Both the position numbers and the translations under genes were made by a program. 64,000 bases of DNA. Source: Rhea pennata (Eukaryota; Chordata; Aves; Rheiformes; Rheidae). This document shows, one piece after another, positions 1 through 12,300 of this stretch. The DNA is taken from NCBI RefSeq assembly GCF_028389875.1, contig NC_084672.1, positions 3,385,501 to 3,449,500 of the forward strand. The letters are read 5' to 3'. The notes under the pieces were generated by a model that worked only from the letters and a program-made list of their open reading frames with translations, was not told where the DNA came from and ran no database searches. The stretch's first letter is position 1. Each line of letters opens with the position of its first letter.

Positions 1-3000
1 TGGAAAAGTGAAAATACTCTTGGTTTGGGTTTCTGGCTTTGGTTGGTCTTTTCTTTCTTTCTTTCTCTCCACTCCACTGCCCCATCCTCCTCACTCTGAT
101 GTGTGTATTCAAGGGTGAAAAGGCTCAGGCCAAAAACATCTTTCGGCTGGAGTTGTCAGGCAGCTGCATGCCCCAAAGTGTGTGATGTGAGTGACCTGGC
201 TGCGTGGTGGGGGAGTTAGTCGGGTCTCACGAGCACAGCTGGACTGACGCAGGTACGCCTGCTCCCACGGTAGACGCAGATCAGGCTCGCATGCAGCTCA
301 GGGCATGCAGCTCCCTTTTCATAGGCAAAATGCTTCTAGCTAAGGCCCAAGTGTGTGTTAGAGTCCATGCGTTCTCCTGTGCAAATAGCTTCTTCCTGTG
401 GCCATTTCTTCTAGCCTGCCAGAAGCACCCAGCAGACCTGCCAGGAGCCAGCGCCTCCAGGAGCCACCGTGTACCCCACGGTGACCAGCTGCCTGTTTTG
501 CCTTCTCTTCTCTCTTCTCATGCTTGAGTGTTGTTGAGGCTGTGAAAACCCATAGCAAGGAATGTGGTAGAGACACAAGAAAGAGCAAATGCTTGTGGAG
601 GGAAATTCCTGTCAAAGGCAGGCTGCCCAGGTGCTCCAGCACTTGCAATCCTAGTCAGTAAAAAAAAAAAGAAAGAGTGAGAAATGTCTCTAGGTTCTCT
701 TATTTAACAGCATATTGTGCACTATAGAGCTCAAAATGTCAGTTGGGACAAACTCTTGGTCTGCGGCTGCTGCCACGGTTGGGCAGGCTGGTGGAGCTGG
801 GGCGCTGCCGGAGCGGCAGCTGCAAGCCCGCGCGACCTTGCCTGCCGGCCCTCCGGCTTCGCGGTATTCGCCTGAAGCCTGCGTGCTGCTGCCTGGGCAG
901 CACTGGCTGTTGGCGGTGGCAGTGATAGCTCTTCCTCTGCTTGCAGGCTTTTCGCATGCCAGCTCGTTACTTAGTATTTAGTGGGTTTTTCTTAATTGTT
1001 TATATTCTTGTGGCAGTCTGAGATTCCAGGGGAGATCCGGAGGCTCCATGTTGTTAGGAGATGTGCAGACACAAAAAAGAGACTGTGCCTGTGCCTCAAA
1101 CAGTCAAAGTGAGCGAATGTCACTTCACAGAGGTGAAGACTGAAGACCAGTAAGACTGAGGGCAGGAAGTTTCTAACAGCACTAAGAACTGAACCGACTT
1201 CTGCAAAGCATCCTAGGGAAAGCCTTCGAGAAGTTTGCTTTTCAAGTCAAGATCTCCAGTTCCTTTGAATGCAGGACGGTGATTCCTCTTGAGCTGTTAC
1301 AGATAACACTGGCGGATGGGGAATTGTGCAATGGAGGGGTGTGGTGTTTCTTTCCTGCGTCCCCCTCTCAGTCCGTTGATGGGGGACTGCTTCCTTCATA
1401 ACACTTCATGTGGCCAAGAACCTTAACATCTCCCTCCTGATCTCTTGACATGGTATGGGAGTAGGTAAATTCCCAGTACTGTGGCTTCAGAAGTAGAAAG
1501 AAGGAAAATCCTGTGTCTTGGACTCAGTAGTGTTCTGAGATGCTGGGACAATCCTTGTGTTGCTGGACATCCCACAGGGGATATCTGGCCACCCTGTCTC
1601 TGGCTGTAGGAGAGCAAAATCCTACAGCAGCTGAGCCATCAGCATAGGGCCCCTCTGTATGGCTGACAGCTTCAACAGGCAGAAGTGAACCTGGCCATTT
1701 AGCGGGCCCTTTTCCTTCCCTCTGTATTTCCCAATGGTCACACACAAGGATTTGTAAATGCATGGACAAGTGATTTTTTTTTTCTCCTCTTCCTCTCTTC
1801 CCCTTCCAGATGACCCCCAGGCTCTGATGCCCTGAGTAGCACAGGTTATGCATAACGCTGTAATGCACGGGCTCTGGTGATACAGCTCTGTTTCTCCTGA
1901 CAGATGGACTGAGGATGATAAAATGGCTCTGCTCCAGACATCTCCTTCTCTGCTGCTTTTGGGCCAAGCAATTTGGCGGATGGGGGCTGGGGGGGAGTGT
2001 TCAAAAGCATCTGCTCTCCATGGAAGACCTCAGCTTTTCCCTGAATGAAGCCAAACCCAAGCATTTTGGCTTGGAAACATTTGCTGTTGTGCTTCTTGAG
2101 ATCTGGAGTCTTGATGGCTTGCTGTCCCGCTCTGTCCCCAGGGCCTCCTCCCCATGGGGACTGCCTTTGCCGTGAAGCGTCCCCGTGACTCAGAGAGGAA
2201 AAGCTGCAGTGCCTCAGGGAACTTGGATCTCCCCAGCTGTTTTTCATTTTCTTCATTACTTCATTTTCATTTTCTTGTTGAAATTTGTGTGTGTGAGAAA
2301 AAGTCGCAATATTTTCTCAAAAATATTAGATAAGAGCTGTGCTCCTGTTGACAGCTAGCAGAGAGCCTCCTGTATCTGGTGTGGGAGAGGCCTGTGTTAT
2401 GTTGCGCCTTGTTTTGAGGCCCAGCTGCTGGCTGGATGCCTGTATGTTAAATGTAGCTTTTATGCTATATGTGGCATCTGAAATGTCCCCAGCCTTGTTT
2501 TGCACAAGATTTCAAGCTAGTTTAAATCACCAGCCTTGTAAAACGGGGAAGGTTTCAAGATCAGCGTTTCCTACGTGTTCATTCTCGGTTCGTATATTTG
2601 CATGAAATCATTAGTTGTCACTGAGAAGGTAACATGATCTAGGTTCATTTTTACCGGTCAGTCTCTATAAAAAGCTTAAAATTAAAAGGCTTGTTTGCTT
2701 TGATAAGGATTTAGCTATAATGGAAACACCTTTTACTGGAAGATGCTTTTATTAGTTTTCATTCTTGTGTTTGCAGTGAACTCAAAAAGGGATCTTTTTT
2801 TTCTTCTTTAAATTAAGAAGTTCCTTGCCCTCATTCTTCTATTGTTTAAAAAAAAAGAAAAAAAGAAATTCTTGTCTCCTTTAGCCATTCAGTAGTCCCT
2901 CTTGAGTAGAAAGAAATAGCATCATTTATTACACTAAGAGATATTGCTTGAGAAAATAGAGCTTTCAGGCACACAAGACCTTCATGTCTCTGGTGAAAAC

Positions 3001-4421
3001 AGACCTAGAGTTAATTGCAGCTGCCCAACCTCAGAGACTAAGCCCAAGAGGAATTTTTTCCCCTAAACATAATGTGTTTGAACAACATGTGGGATATAGG
3101 CCATGTTTTGTGGCTGATGGTGGGGTTTTTTTTTCTTTTTTTTTTTTGTTGTTTGTTGAAAGTTGCAAACTGGTACAAAACAAGTTTGTTCTTCATTGCA
3201 GCCAATTTCAGCCAGAGCTGAACAGGCTGTTCCCAGAGTCATCAAAACCTATGTAAACATGGCAGATTGACATTTCCGCTAACAGATGGTCCATTGGGGA
3301 TTGCAGTAGAGCTGCCTGTTCCTTTCCACGTTTTTTGGTATTCACAAGATGCCTGCAAGAAGGTTTTCAAGTTTGCTTTGTGTGTGTGTGTATGCTTGTG
3401 ATGCTCAGATCTCTCTGATTGCAAATATGCATGTAAGCATCTATAATAGGACACACACATTTGTGTGCATGTGTGCATGTTTGTGTAGGTTCAACTCTGA
3501 AATTTCCAGGCAGTATTTGCTTGGTAACGTATGTTCCTTGGAAAAAGCACACAAGCCATCAGTCAGCGATGTGTCTGCAGAAAGCCTTTCAGATGGCAGC
3601 AGAAGCAAATTGAACACGTTCTTTGAGAACTTGCATTTATATATATATAGTGATATTCCTTAATGCGAGTCATGTGTGATTGCTCGGTTGCTTTCTTGCT
3701 ATTAAAATGTTGTTTAATGATTGCCCACCTAGAAAGGGAGCAATTAGGGAATGCTCTTGGCTCAGCATATGTTGTTGAGGATTGCAAAGAGAGGAATGGC
3801 AAAGAGGCTATCTCCAGCATCTGCTTCTAAAGTGAATGCTTCGTATCCACATCTCGGTTTGGAAGTCCCAGTTTTGTGGAGCTCTATCACATAAATGAGG
3901 CCCTTTACTACTTGTTTTCTTGGGATCTGATCCTGAGGCAGTGGCAAAAGCTTCTGTGACTTCTGCTTGGCGCTGAGAGGTAATGGTGCCCTGCCTCCTG
4001 CGAGGCAGTAAGCTTCGTTGGTGCTTGAGGTCAGGGTAGATGGAGAGTGCTCAAGAAAGGCTCAGGCACCCCTTCATCGCCTACGCGTGTGCTTCAGTGT
4101 GCCTTCTGCCAGCACCAACAGCATGAGGTAGCATTTGCTTCTTGCTAAATAGCTGACTTTGGAATGCCTGGCTTACATACAACATCTGGTCTTGCCTTTC
4201 TACCTAATTTCCAGCCAGATGGGCTGAGGCACAAGAAGGTCAAATGACTCACACAAGGTCGGGCTGATGTCAGAAATCTCCTTGCCATCACCGACGGACT
4301 TGTGCTATAGCCACTGTGGCTGGGATAGATCAGGCCTGTGAAAACAGCAGCCATAAATGCAGGGCAGAAACCTGGGCTTTCCCTGCCTGACAGTGAGCAA
4401 TAGGTGGTTGGTGGGTTTGAA

Positions 4422-4422
<1 letters not shown>

Positions 4423-4453
<31 letters not shown>
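4423..4453. repeat. (CA)n microsatellite
   Basis: About 15.5 uninterrupted CA units, likely length-polymorphic. It lies in the inferred intron upstream of the penultimate IGDCC4 exon. Confidence 0.97.
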
Positions 4454-4455
<2 letters not shown>

Positions 4456-4887
4456 TTTTCTCTTCACTTTAACCTTGCATCCTCCTCTCACTTCTGCCAA
4501 GGCTGCATGTAACATCTGTGGAAGATAATTGGCTTATGTCTCCCTTAAATCTGAGCGTGTGTGCGCATATATTTAGGTATGTGTTTGAGTCTGTAGCCAG
4601 GCTGAGCTCAGGTAAATGCAAGACAGCCCAGTAAAATCAAACTCTGAAAGGAAAATACTTTTGTGCCTGTGAACTCATAGTCTGAGCTGTTAAATAATTT
4701 TAGCTCTTAAAGGCACACATTTCCCATACACAGAGGTGTGCATTCAACAGTTTATTGCAAGGGGAAGCCAAGAGAACCCAGAACAAATTGTGTTCAGCCC
4801 ATATAATTTAATTAGATCTACAAACAAGGTAACACTGGTTGCCCAGGGGATTTAAAGCTGGACTAGGAATTGCTTGGTGGTCTGTTT

Positions 4888-4935
4888 AAAAAAAAAAAAC
4901 AACAACAAAAAAACCCCTCAAAAAACAAAAAAAAA
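4888..4935. repeat. A-rich low-complexity tract
   Basis: Runs of A broken by single C residues. No retrotransposon body is recognisable just upstream, so this is annotated only as low-complexity sequence. Confidence 0.85.
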
Positions 4936-5623
4936 CTCCCCAAATTTTGTGCCTCTATATTGATGGGGAGTACCAGAGGCTTTTACCCAGGCCCTAGCTT
5001 AGAGCAGGAAAACCAGCTGCACTGCGGAGCGAGCGCTTTAGTGTTGTCCTCAACTCCTACTTGAGTGCCTGTGCCAGTACGGGTGAGGGTCCTTCCTGCT
5101 GCAGTGTTGCTTGTGCCAAAGCAATAGCGCAATCATTCAGCTCCAGAAGATTTCCACCATCCCCGTTCCTTTCCAGATTGGCAGTATTTTTCAGTAGGCT
5201 CATGCTGCTTTGGGTTTGTTTGCAGCTTTGCAGGGAGTTGATTTCAGTGGACTTTTAAGTGAGGTTTTGTGCCATAATATACCTCCTGGCCTCAAAATAT
5301 GTGAATCAGTGGAAAGACCCTCATAAGACCAATTGTGAACTAGCTGGCAACTTACCTACTTGTTCTGCATCAGACCATGTAATGTAGAGCGACAAAGCCT
5401 GTTGTCATGGGGCAACTGCCAGTCCATTATAGCAAGCACTTTTATTTTGATGCCATTGCAGATGTGTTTTCTACGTTTCTTCATTTAACTTAGGTCTTCT
5501 GACACTGTGTCTAGCACAGCTTCCATTTTCCTTTTTCAAGCTGCCTCTTATTTCAGGTGTATGAGGAGAAGAATATGTGTCTGTGATAATTTGGTCTTTT
5601 CTCCTCCCTCTTTGCTTCTGCAG

Positions 5624-5788
5624 TCTTCACGGAATAAATCAGCTAACCAGCCTTGGACTGACAACGTAGCCAGATACGGCGACGCAATCACGAAAGAGCC
5701 TCTTTCTGCCGTGAACGGATCACTGAAGCTCCAGTCCAGCTCAGGACAGAAGCTTTTGTTACAAGCTCTGGTTTACGATGCTGTTATG
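5624..5788 (+). CDS. IGDCC4: IGDCC4 (NOPE), penultimate coding exon, cytoplasmic tail
   Basis: This exon of 165 nt (55 codons) begins after a strong pyrimidine tract ending in TTCTGCAG (5616-5623) and ends at a GTGAGT donor at 5789. Only the phase-0 frame is open; the other two hit stops within 4 and 15 codons. The peptide is polar, starts SSRNKSANQPW, contains TKEPLSAVNGS and ends ALVYDAVM, as expected for an unstructured intracellular tail. It joins in frame to the exon at 7551. IGDCC4 is a single-pass membrane protein with Ig and fibronectin III repeats; the ectodomain exons are not in the window. The call rests on the tail motif in the next exon, on my memory of the family, and on IGDCC3 lying next downstream. 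No alignment was run. PRTG or NEO1 is less likely because of the neighbour. Confidence 0.82.
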
Positions 5789-6338
5789 GTGAGTGTCTTT
5801 GGTGGTTTACTGCCTTGTGTACTCTGATGCTTTTCTTTGTTTATCGCCCCCGCTCCCTTTCTCCTTTTTGTAGAACAGAAGAAAATATTTTCTTCTCTGA
5901 GCTAGTTTCAGTTGGCTGATTACCGGCTTTATTTTTTCCTGGGTACGGCGCTGTATGCCAGCAAGGCTGGCACCATTTGAATAAAATGGTTGTCCCGCTC
6001 CTGACTTGAGCCGGCCTTTGAGGGTTGTGCGGTGCCCTGCGCTCTTTGGTGGTGGCAGTCGGGGCTGGCTAGCTGGGTTGTTGGCGAGGCTTCCTGAGGA
6101 ACCAGAGCCAGGCACCAGCAGTCCAGTTTGGATCTTCTCTGTGGCCGTGCAGCAAGCAGCCAAATGAGTTAGGAGCTGCTGTGCTCAGCACAGGCTCGTT
6201 AAGATCTACAGTGTGCTTGCCTGGAGAAGGAATTGCCTTTTTGCCTATAAAAGGAGTCAAAGATCAAGAGTTGATTTAAACTCCTTCTCCAGATAGGGTA
6301 GAGCGATTTCCACTGCACTTACCGTCTTTATGTGGGTG

Positions 6339-6367
6339 CATAGATGGGGAGCAAAGCCCCATCTATG
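6339..6367. repeat. Perfect 11-bp inverted repeat (hairpin)
   Basis: CATAGATGGGG at 6339-6349 is the exact reverse complement of CCCCATCTATG at 6357-6367, with a 7-nt loop between them. It lies inside the last IGDCC4 intron. The structure is seen directly; any function is unknown. Confidence 0.9.
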
Positions 6368-6402
6368 GGGATTCTGATATTTCTATGGGGTTTCTGATAT
6401 TT
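6363..6402. repeat. 20-bp tandem duplication
   Basis: Two adjacent 20-bp copies, 6363-6382 and 6383-6402, each starting CTATGGGG and differing at one base (A at 6371, T at 6391). The first copy overlaps the right arm of the hairpin. Confidence 0.93.
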
Positions 6403-7550
6403 CTTCACTGGAATAAATACACACTCCCATATTTGAGAGAGTTTGTGCAAGGACTATGATGTCTGTGACACAGTTTCACCAAAGCAAACTGATATCCACT
6501 CAGATTGACTCAATACCACAAGATTTATCTGGTTATTGCTGTAAGTTCAGCCCTCCTCACCCTACCCCCAACAAATACTTCTAAGTAACCTACCTATAGT
6601 TCCTTCCTAGATAGTAGTGTGAAAATCAATTATACGCAGGATGTAATTAATGTTGTAGATAGAGTTAAGACAATGTTTTACGACCCAATTTACAGCACAG
6701 CTTATCCGTCAGAGTTTGTCAACAAAAGGAGAAAAGTGTTAAAATATGTAAATGATATGCAAAGTTGTTTTCAACAGAAAGCACAAATTATACATAGGAT
6801 ATTCCACTTCCATACTTTGAATCGTCTTCTTACTGCTAACAGCCAGCCCAGGATTTGAGCAGTGATTACCTAAAGAGCTCTTTGTGAGCTTCCAAAATAG
6901 TATAGCTGTTAAATTATTAAATGATAATCTAATAGAATAACCCACTTGTTAGCAAACTTTCAAGATCAGTAGCTTGGACTCTGCTTAAACACTGCACAGG
7001 AGAATTGATTTTTTTTCCTTTGAATTAAAGTGCTAGATTTTTACATCAATTTTTGCAAGCCATGACAAGAGGTGTGTAACAAAACATTTTATGATATGTA
7101 GCCAAGATTAAACCAGAAAGGTGAAGGGAGCCCTAGTATCTTAACTGTAGGCCTTTAGCATGAATTGTTGCAGAAACATGCCAGATTTTGAGTGCTGCCC
7201 ACCCACCCTTCAGAAATCTTACCCTTAACGTGGAAACGGAGTGGTGATTTTTGCAAATTGTGGTCTTTGACCCCGGTGGGAGAGGCTTGGAGGAACTGCT
7301 GCTCCAGCCTGCCAAGAAACCTTGGGCAAATCAATTCAGTCTGTTGCTGTTCTAAATGTGAAATAGGAATAATGATCCCTTAGATGCTTCTGAAGACTTC
7401 AGCCTTGAGAATATCAAGATAGACTTAATAATGGCACATGTACATTCCACCACACTGTAGGATTAAAGAGGAACACATGCTTCAGTGCTTGGTTGTGTTG
7501 CAGTCTGTTACCTGACTTTCCCTCCCTCCCCCCATCTTGTTTGATAACAG

Positions 7551-8081
7551 AATGAAGCAAAGAAAAGTCACCCCCCAGCCTGCCTCCATCAAGTGGAAGC
7601 AGAGGTCATCGTCCATTCTGATTTTTCAGCCTCTGACAGAGACTATGACTCTCAGCTTCACACACTGGACAGTGAAGAAACGGAAACTGAGGACCAAGAG
7701 CCTGAAGAGTTTCCCTCCGGTGATCTGGCTCTTCCCGGCTCTCCCAGCAACCAGCAGGATGCTGGCCAACTGTTGATGGACTGCAAGGGCAATTCTGAGG
7801 TTCAGACCCAGGGTGGACCATTAAGTACTGAGAGAAAGACTAGCAAAACAGAGGCTGTTTGCATTCATGGGCTCACCAATGGCTTCCACAGGCATGGGGA
7901 AAATCCACATTCAGTGGAGAGCGGAGATTCAGACTCCATCCAGGAAGGCAGGGGGGACTTACAGCCAGTCAAGTGCCAATCACTTTCTGTGGCCCCGGAG
8001 GATGCCCCTCTGTGCAGTAATTCTGGTTTAACCAGTTCATCCTCAGCATCTGAGAACATGACATATGTCTACAATCATTAA
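7551..8081 (+). CDS. IGDCC4: IGDCC4 (NOPE), terminal coding exon, cytoplasmic C-terminus
   Basis: The acceptor TTTGATAACAG ends at 7550. The phase-0 frame then runs 176 codons to the TAA at 8079-8081. The tail contains EAEVIVHSDFSASD, which closely resembles a motif I remember near the C-terminus of mammalian IGDCC4. It is followed by the acidic stretch LDSEETETEDQEPEE and a serine-rich end, SSSSASENMTYVYNH. The segment is low-complexity, acidic and Ser/Pro/Gly-rich, with no membrane segment, which fits an intracellular tail. Beyond the conserved motif it diverges strongly from the mammalian tail I recall, so the exact C-terminus should be checked against chick transcripts. The gene reads toward IGDCC3 on the same strand. 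Confidence 0.85.
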   Translation, partial: NEAKKSHPPACLHQVEAEVIVHSDFSASDRDYDSQLHTLDSEETETEDQEPEEFPSGDLALPGSPSNQQDAGQLLMDCKGNSEVQTQGGPLSTERKTSKTEAVCIHGLTNGFHRHGENPHSVESGDSDSIQEGRGDLQPVKCQSLSVAPEDAPLCSNSGLTSSSSASENMTYVYNH

Positions 8082-8126
8082 AGCATAAACTAATCTGATT
8101 TTGATGATGGGAGAACTAGAAGCACT

Positions 8127-8132
8127 AATAAA
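8127..8132 (+). terminator. AATAAA hexamer, very proximal
   Basis: Only about 45 nt after the stop codon. No strong T/GT-rich element follows, so use as a poly(A) signal is doubtful. Confidence 0.25.
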
Positions 8133-9296
8133 GGCCTGTCCGTATGAGGTACTGCATGCCCTCAATTTACTGAGTCTAGCAGGAGCTAAGAAGGCACAGC
8201 ATCTCATCAGAACAGGATTTGGACCTGTCAGCTGTACATATTACCTTCAAGAAATCAGTAGGTAGATTGATAAGAGCCCTATCTTCTTCCCGCTAAACCT
8301 AATGAGTAATTTGGTGTTTGTGGAAGCAGAATTGAGCCATCTGCCAAAGTCTGATGTGAAACCATGGCAAGAACAGCGCCTTCTGCAATAGACTGGTGCA
8401 GTCACTTTCCTGTAATCCTTGATGACGACTGGTAAGAGGTCTTTTAATGCTGAAAAGAGGCAGAGTACACTGAGTGATCCTTCTCAACTGTCTCTTTACC
8501 CCGTGGAGGGCCTTGGCATTACCTACTGCCTTGCATCACTGGGACGAATTTTTTCAAAGGAGGTGGAAACCAACACAAACAGAAATTCAGTGAGCTGTAA
8601 CCACCAGCCTTTTCTGTCCTCCCGTGGTTAAAATGATTATCAGGCTCTTTGTACGCTACCACAGTAACTATTACTAGCAGGCTGATGTAGTGGCCTTTTA
8701 TTACACACTCTACGAGTGCCTCTAACAACTAGTACTATATAGAACCTTCTTCAGTGTCTGGGTCATTTCACCAACCTGGACTTCGTTTTACATAGGTTCT
8801 TGTACCTAATATTTTAGGTACACATCTGTCCTTTTAATGTACAACATGTATTTTTATTTCCTTGGAGCATCTTTATATTATTTAATTTTATAAAGTGAAG
8901 TAGTGTGTGGTATAGAGTAGCATTTTTACTACTTCTCTCTTTCTTTTTTTTTTCCTCCTTAACAACACAACTACCTCATGTCTGTTGGAGAAAAAAAAGC
9001 AGTAGATCTACTCTTTTGTTATAGTCCATTATAGGTTTTAACTTATTCTTGTACTGCCTTTTTCTAAAGAATATGTTTGCACTGGTTGTTGACTATTTTT
9101 TAATGAATAGCGCTGCAGATCTGATGTCTTTCTTGCTTTGTTTCTTTGTAAGGTATTGCCGTAGGGCACTTCTACGGCTGGAGAGTTGGGCTGTGTTTCT
9201 CTATAGGACTCTGTGCTTTGTGGGAGCTGGCCAAAGGAGAGTATTTCAGCTGGTCGGATGTTGATCAGTCTTTAAGAAGCTTATACTGGTGAAGAG

Positions 9297-9302
9297 AATA
9301 AA
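9297..9302 (+). terminator. Candidate poly(A) signal of IGDCC4
   Basis: AATAAA in an A-rich context, followed about 40-50 nt later by a T/GT-rich stretch (around 9345-9360). It would give a 3' UTR of about 1.2 kb. Confidence 0.6.
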
Positions 9303-9320
9303 GAACCAACAATTGTAAAA

Positions 9321-12300
9321 GTAACTTGTGATCTCGGGGACATCTGTTCCTTTTTCTGTGCCCAAGTAGGCATGTCTCAGATGATTCCGATTTCCAGGGA
9401 GTAGCTCTCAGTCTCCTGAAAGCAGTGAGTTAGCTGAAGACTTTGGATGCACAGGTGATAATTTCTAGCGCTTCTGGAAGTCCTGGCCAAAGTGTGTTTA
9501 TTAAAGAGGAACCACAGAGTTTAAAAATCAAAATCAGATACTAGCTCTTAAAGCAGTAGGATCTGAATTTTATTACAGAGTACACTTAAAAATTATCCAG
9601 TTGCTGACAGTTACCACTGCTAACACTGTTTGCTTACTGCTGAAAAGTCTCTCAGCTTGTCTTTCGGTGCTGGGTGAACTTCTTGATACCTTGTCCCTTG
9701 CCTGTCTGTATCCTATTCCAGGCTCACAGAGTTTGACTGCAAACACCACAGTTTGGATCGGCTCCTCAGGGGTGACTGGGATCTGTAATTCTGTTCTGTT
9801 CATTGGCTATTTGGTAAATGTTCTTCTCTCCTGAGGATTTGGAGATCTGGCTATTTGTTTGAAGAGGGAAACACGTTCAGCGCCCTCTTTTTCTACTGAA
9901 ATTCCCCAAAGGCTGTGTGGGTGGCTGTGTGCTGATCTGAAAAAGACTCGACTTTTTTTTGTATTGAAGTCTGGACTGAGATACCAGTGCTTACAGCAGT
10001 GAGAACTTGATTCACCAGCAGCCCTATCCCTGCTTCTGTCACGCAGAACCACGTCAGGACCTGGCCTGTGTCTGCAACTGAAATGAGGAAGCTCATGTCC
10101 TTTCAATCATCCATCTGACCCTGTTAGCTCCAGCTGTTCGGAAGAAGAGTACCTCCAAGCTGTCACGTACCCAGTTCAGACGGATGTCAAACTTTTCACC
10201 TTCCACCATCCTTCAGCTCCTCCTCCCAGCATGACACACTGTTCTGGTAAATGGCTGTATTTCCAGTCATCCCACTCGCTCTGTTGCTCCGGCTGGTGTT
10301 TGGTACCCACTCTGAGGAGTCTTGGAAAAGCTTTCCGTGCTCTGAAAGGCTTTAGCGGAGAGGTTTGAAGTCAGTGCCTTGTGAGCAAGCTAGGCAGGAG
10401 TGGGCACATGTGTGCTAGCAGAGCGAAGAGCTAGAAAGGCAAGAGATAGTAACTGGGCAGAGGAAGTGCGTAATTAACCTTCAGAACTCACTGCAACAAG
10501 GCTTGGAAACTAACGACTCAGCAGGGTTACAGATAAGACAGCGAAGGGTTATTGCAGGCAATAAGGGCAATTCTCAATTATATGAGAGCGGATGCAACTG
10601 TTGAGGTATAACCCTTGCAGCTGGGAGTATCAGCGCCTGCTGCAGAGAGTGGGGAGAGTTTTCTGTAGCTGGAGCTTAGTTTGTAGTTACTCTTGGGGAA
10701 GAGCCCTTGTCTTCCCCAGTGGCGGAACAGACCCTTCTTCTGTACGAACCGGACTGCCATATCTGACATGCAGAAAGAAAGAAGGACCCTTCTTTGAAAG
10801 GGCCATGCTAAGGGAATTCCTGGTGACTTCCTTGCAACTCCAAAAGCAGGTCACCTGCCTTGGTCCCCCATGCAAAATCTGCACGTGTAACAGCGTGCTG
10901 AAGGACTGCTTCTTGCATGTTCCTTGGTGAGGCAGACAGAGCATCCTTGACTCAAGAGAGCTCCCTGGACCGAACTTTTTGAACAAATGCATGGGTTGGA
11001 AACATGCTAGTGGCCTCTAGGAAATGGTTACAAGATCTTGGGACACATCTTCTCTGAGCATCATCTTGGGACATACTCTGGAAAATAGCTTTTGAAGGCT
11101 GAGCACCTCTGCTCCTGGAGGGCAGAACCAGCAGGAGTTTGGCCAGCAGTGGACAGAACTGGGCTGCCGGAGCTCTCCTCCCAGCTCCCTGTCATGCCAC
11201 TGTACCTGGGGCAGGTCACGTACCAGTTATGAGCTGTCTGCCCCACAAAGGTTTGTGGGGACAGAAGCTTATTTCAGCGGCGGGTTCAAATTGATTTAGG
11301 AGTGAGCTACAGCTGCCAGGAGCCCTCAGACCTGCTGCTTTCCCTGCACTGGCTTTAGAGATCCTATAGCCATTGTTGAGCTGCCTAAAAACTGGGCCTG
11401 GCTGTCTGTGAAGCCAAAGCAAGTGGGCACAGTGTGGGCCCGTTCACTTGGATCACGTTAGGCTGATCATGAAACCCCCAAGTTGGATGCTTTGAGAGCT
11501 CGGGGGGGATGCAGTGGAGTGCCCACTGTCATCTCTATGCCAGCATCTGGACGTCCAGTGGCAGTGGACTGCTGTGCCAGACCTCAGCTGCACAGGTCAG
11601 GGCAGTTCCCTCAGTGCCAAAAGATCTCCGCTGGTGGGGAGCAGCAGAAGTGTCTGAAATCATTCTCTATGTGAGCGTCCACGCAGAACGCTTGATGTCC
11701 TCGTTTATCTCAACTGAACCCTAGGTCTCTACTATTTTGAACATGTTGGACCCTTCCAGTCTCGGCTCGTGGTAAGAAATGAATGGAAGAAAATAGATAA
11801 CACACGTCTCGTGTGCAAAGTCGAAACAACCAGTGCATATATTTTTTTATCATGAAATAAGTAGCTTAATTTCCCGCAGACACTCAAACTGTTGATACCT
11901 TTAATTACACATCATACTTAATATATGTTCCTACCCGTCAGGCTCCCTTTTCCCTTTTCTTCCTTTCAGTAACACTAAAGATTATTGCTGTTCAGCTTTT
12001 TGCTGGTGTATGTTGTTTTACGTTGTTAAAATGTCAGATTTGTCTCACTGGCATAATTTCGTAGTATTAATGTTACCATTTGGCTACACAACTGTATATT
12101 TCCCATGCTGCTGTGAAAGTCAGAATTCTAATTTTTTATTTCTTCTAATTTCCTGTTACATGAAACATATGACTGAACTAAAAGTATCTTTTCAACTTTT
12201 TTTGATTTCTTATTTAACAGACAGTAAAGTTCTGGTTTAAATAGTTCAAGTGAGATAATTTATAACCTAGGTTTTGAGAATTGTGTTGCATTACTAGCTA

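Larger units (their letters stand above)
1..5623 (+). other. Intron (and possibly unseen upstream exons) of the IGDCC4-like gene
   Basis: This stretch precedes the first recognisable coding exon. I checked pyrimidine-rich acceptors, for example near 1809 and 4990, and the frames after them close within a few codons or lack a matching donor, so I call no exon here. It holds a CA microsatellite, an A-rich tract and a GC-richer patch at about 760-920 of unknown meaning. Its intronic nature is inferred from the phase-0 acceptor at 5621-5623. Confidence 0.6.
5789..7550 (+). other. Last intron of IGDCC4
   Basis: This 1,762-bp intron runs from a GTGAGT donor to an acceptor ending in GATAACAG. It contains a hairpin and a 20-bp tandem duplication (6339-6402). 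The remainder is moderately AT-rich with nothing else recognised. Confidence 0.82.
8082..9320 (+). other. IGDCC4 3' untranslated region (proximal form)
   Basis: Non-coding sequence after the stop codon, becoming AT-rich from about 8780 with several ATTTA-like pieces around 8850-8900. It ends shortly after an AATAAA at 9297 with a T-rich segment about 40 nt beyond. The 3' end is inferred, not proven. Confidence 0.65.

Noticed and set aside
1800..1860. Pyrimidine tract ending TTCCAG as an IGDCC4 exon acceptor
   Set aside because: All three frames stop within eight codons.
3367..3490. GT-rich stretch as a microsatellite or coding frame
   Set aside because: Short, heavily interrupted TG repeats; the frames are chance.
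4980..5075. Acceptor-like TTTTACCCAG and a donor-like GGTGAG bounding a possible exon
   Set aside because: The only reasonably open frame meets TGA before the donor.
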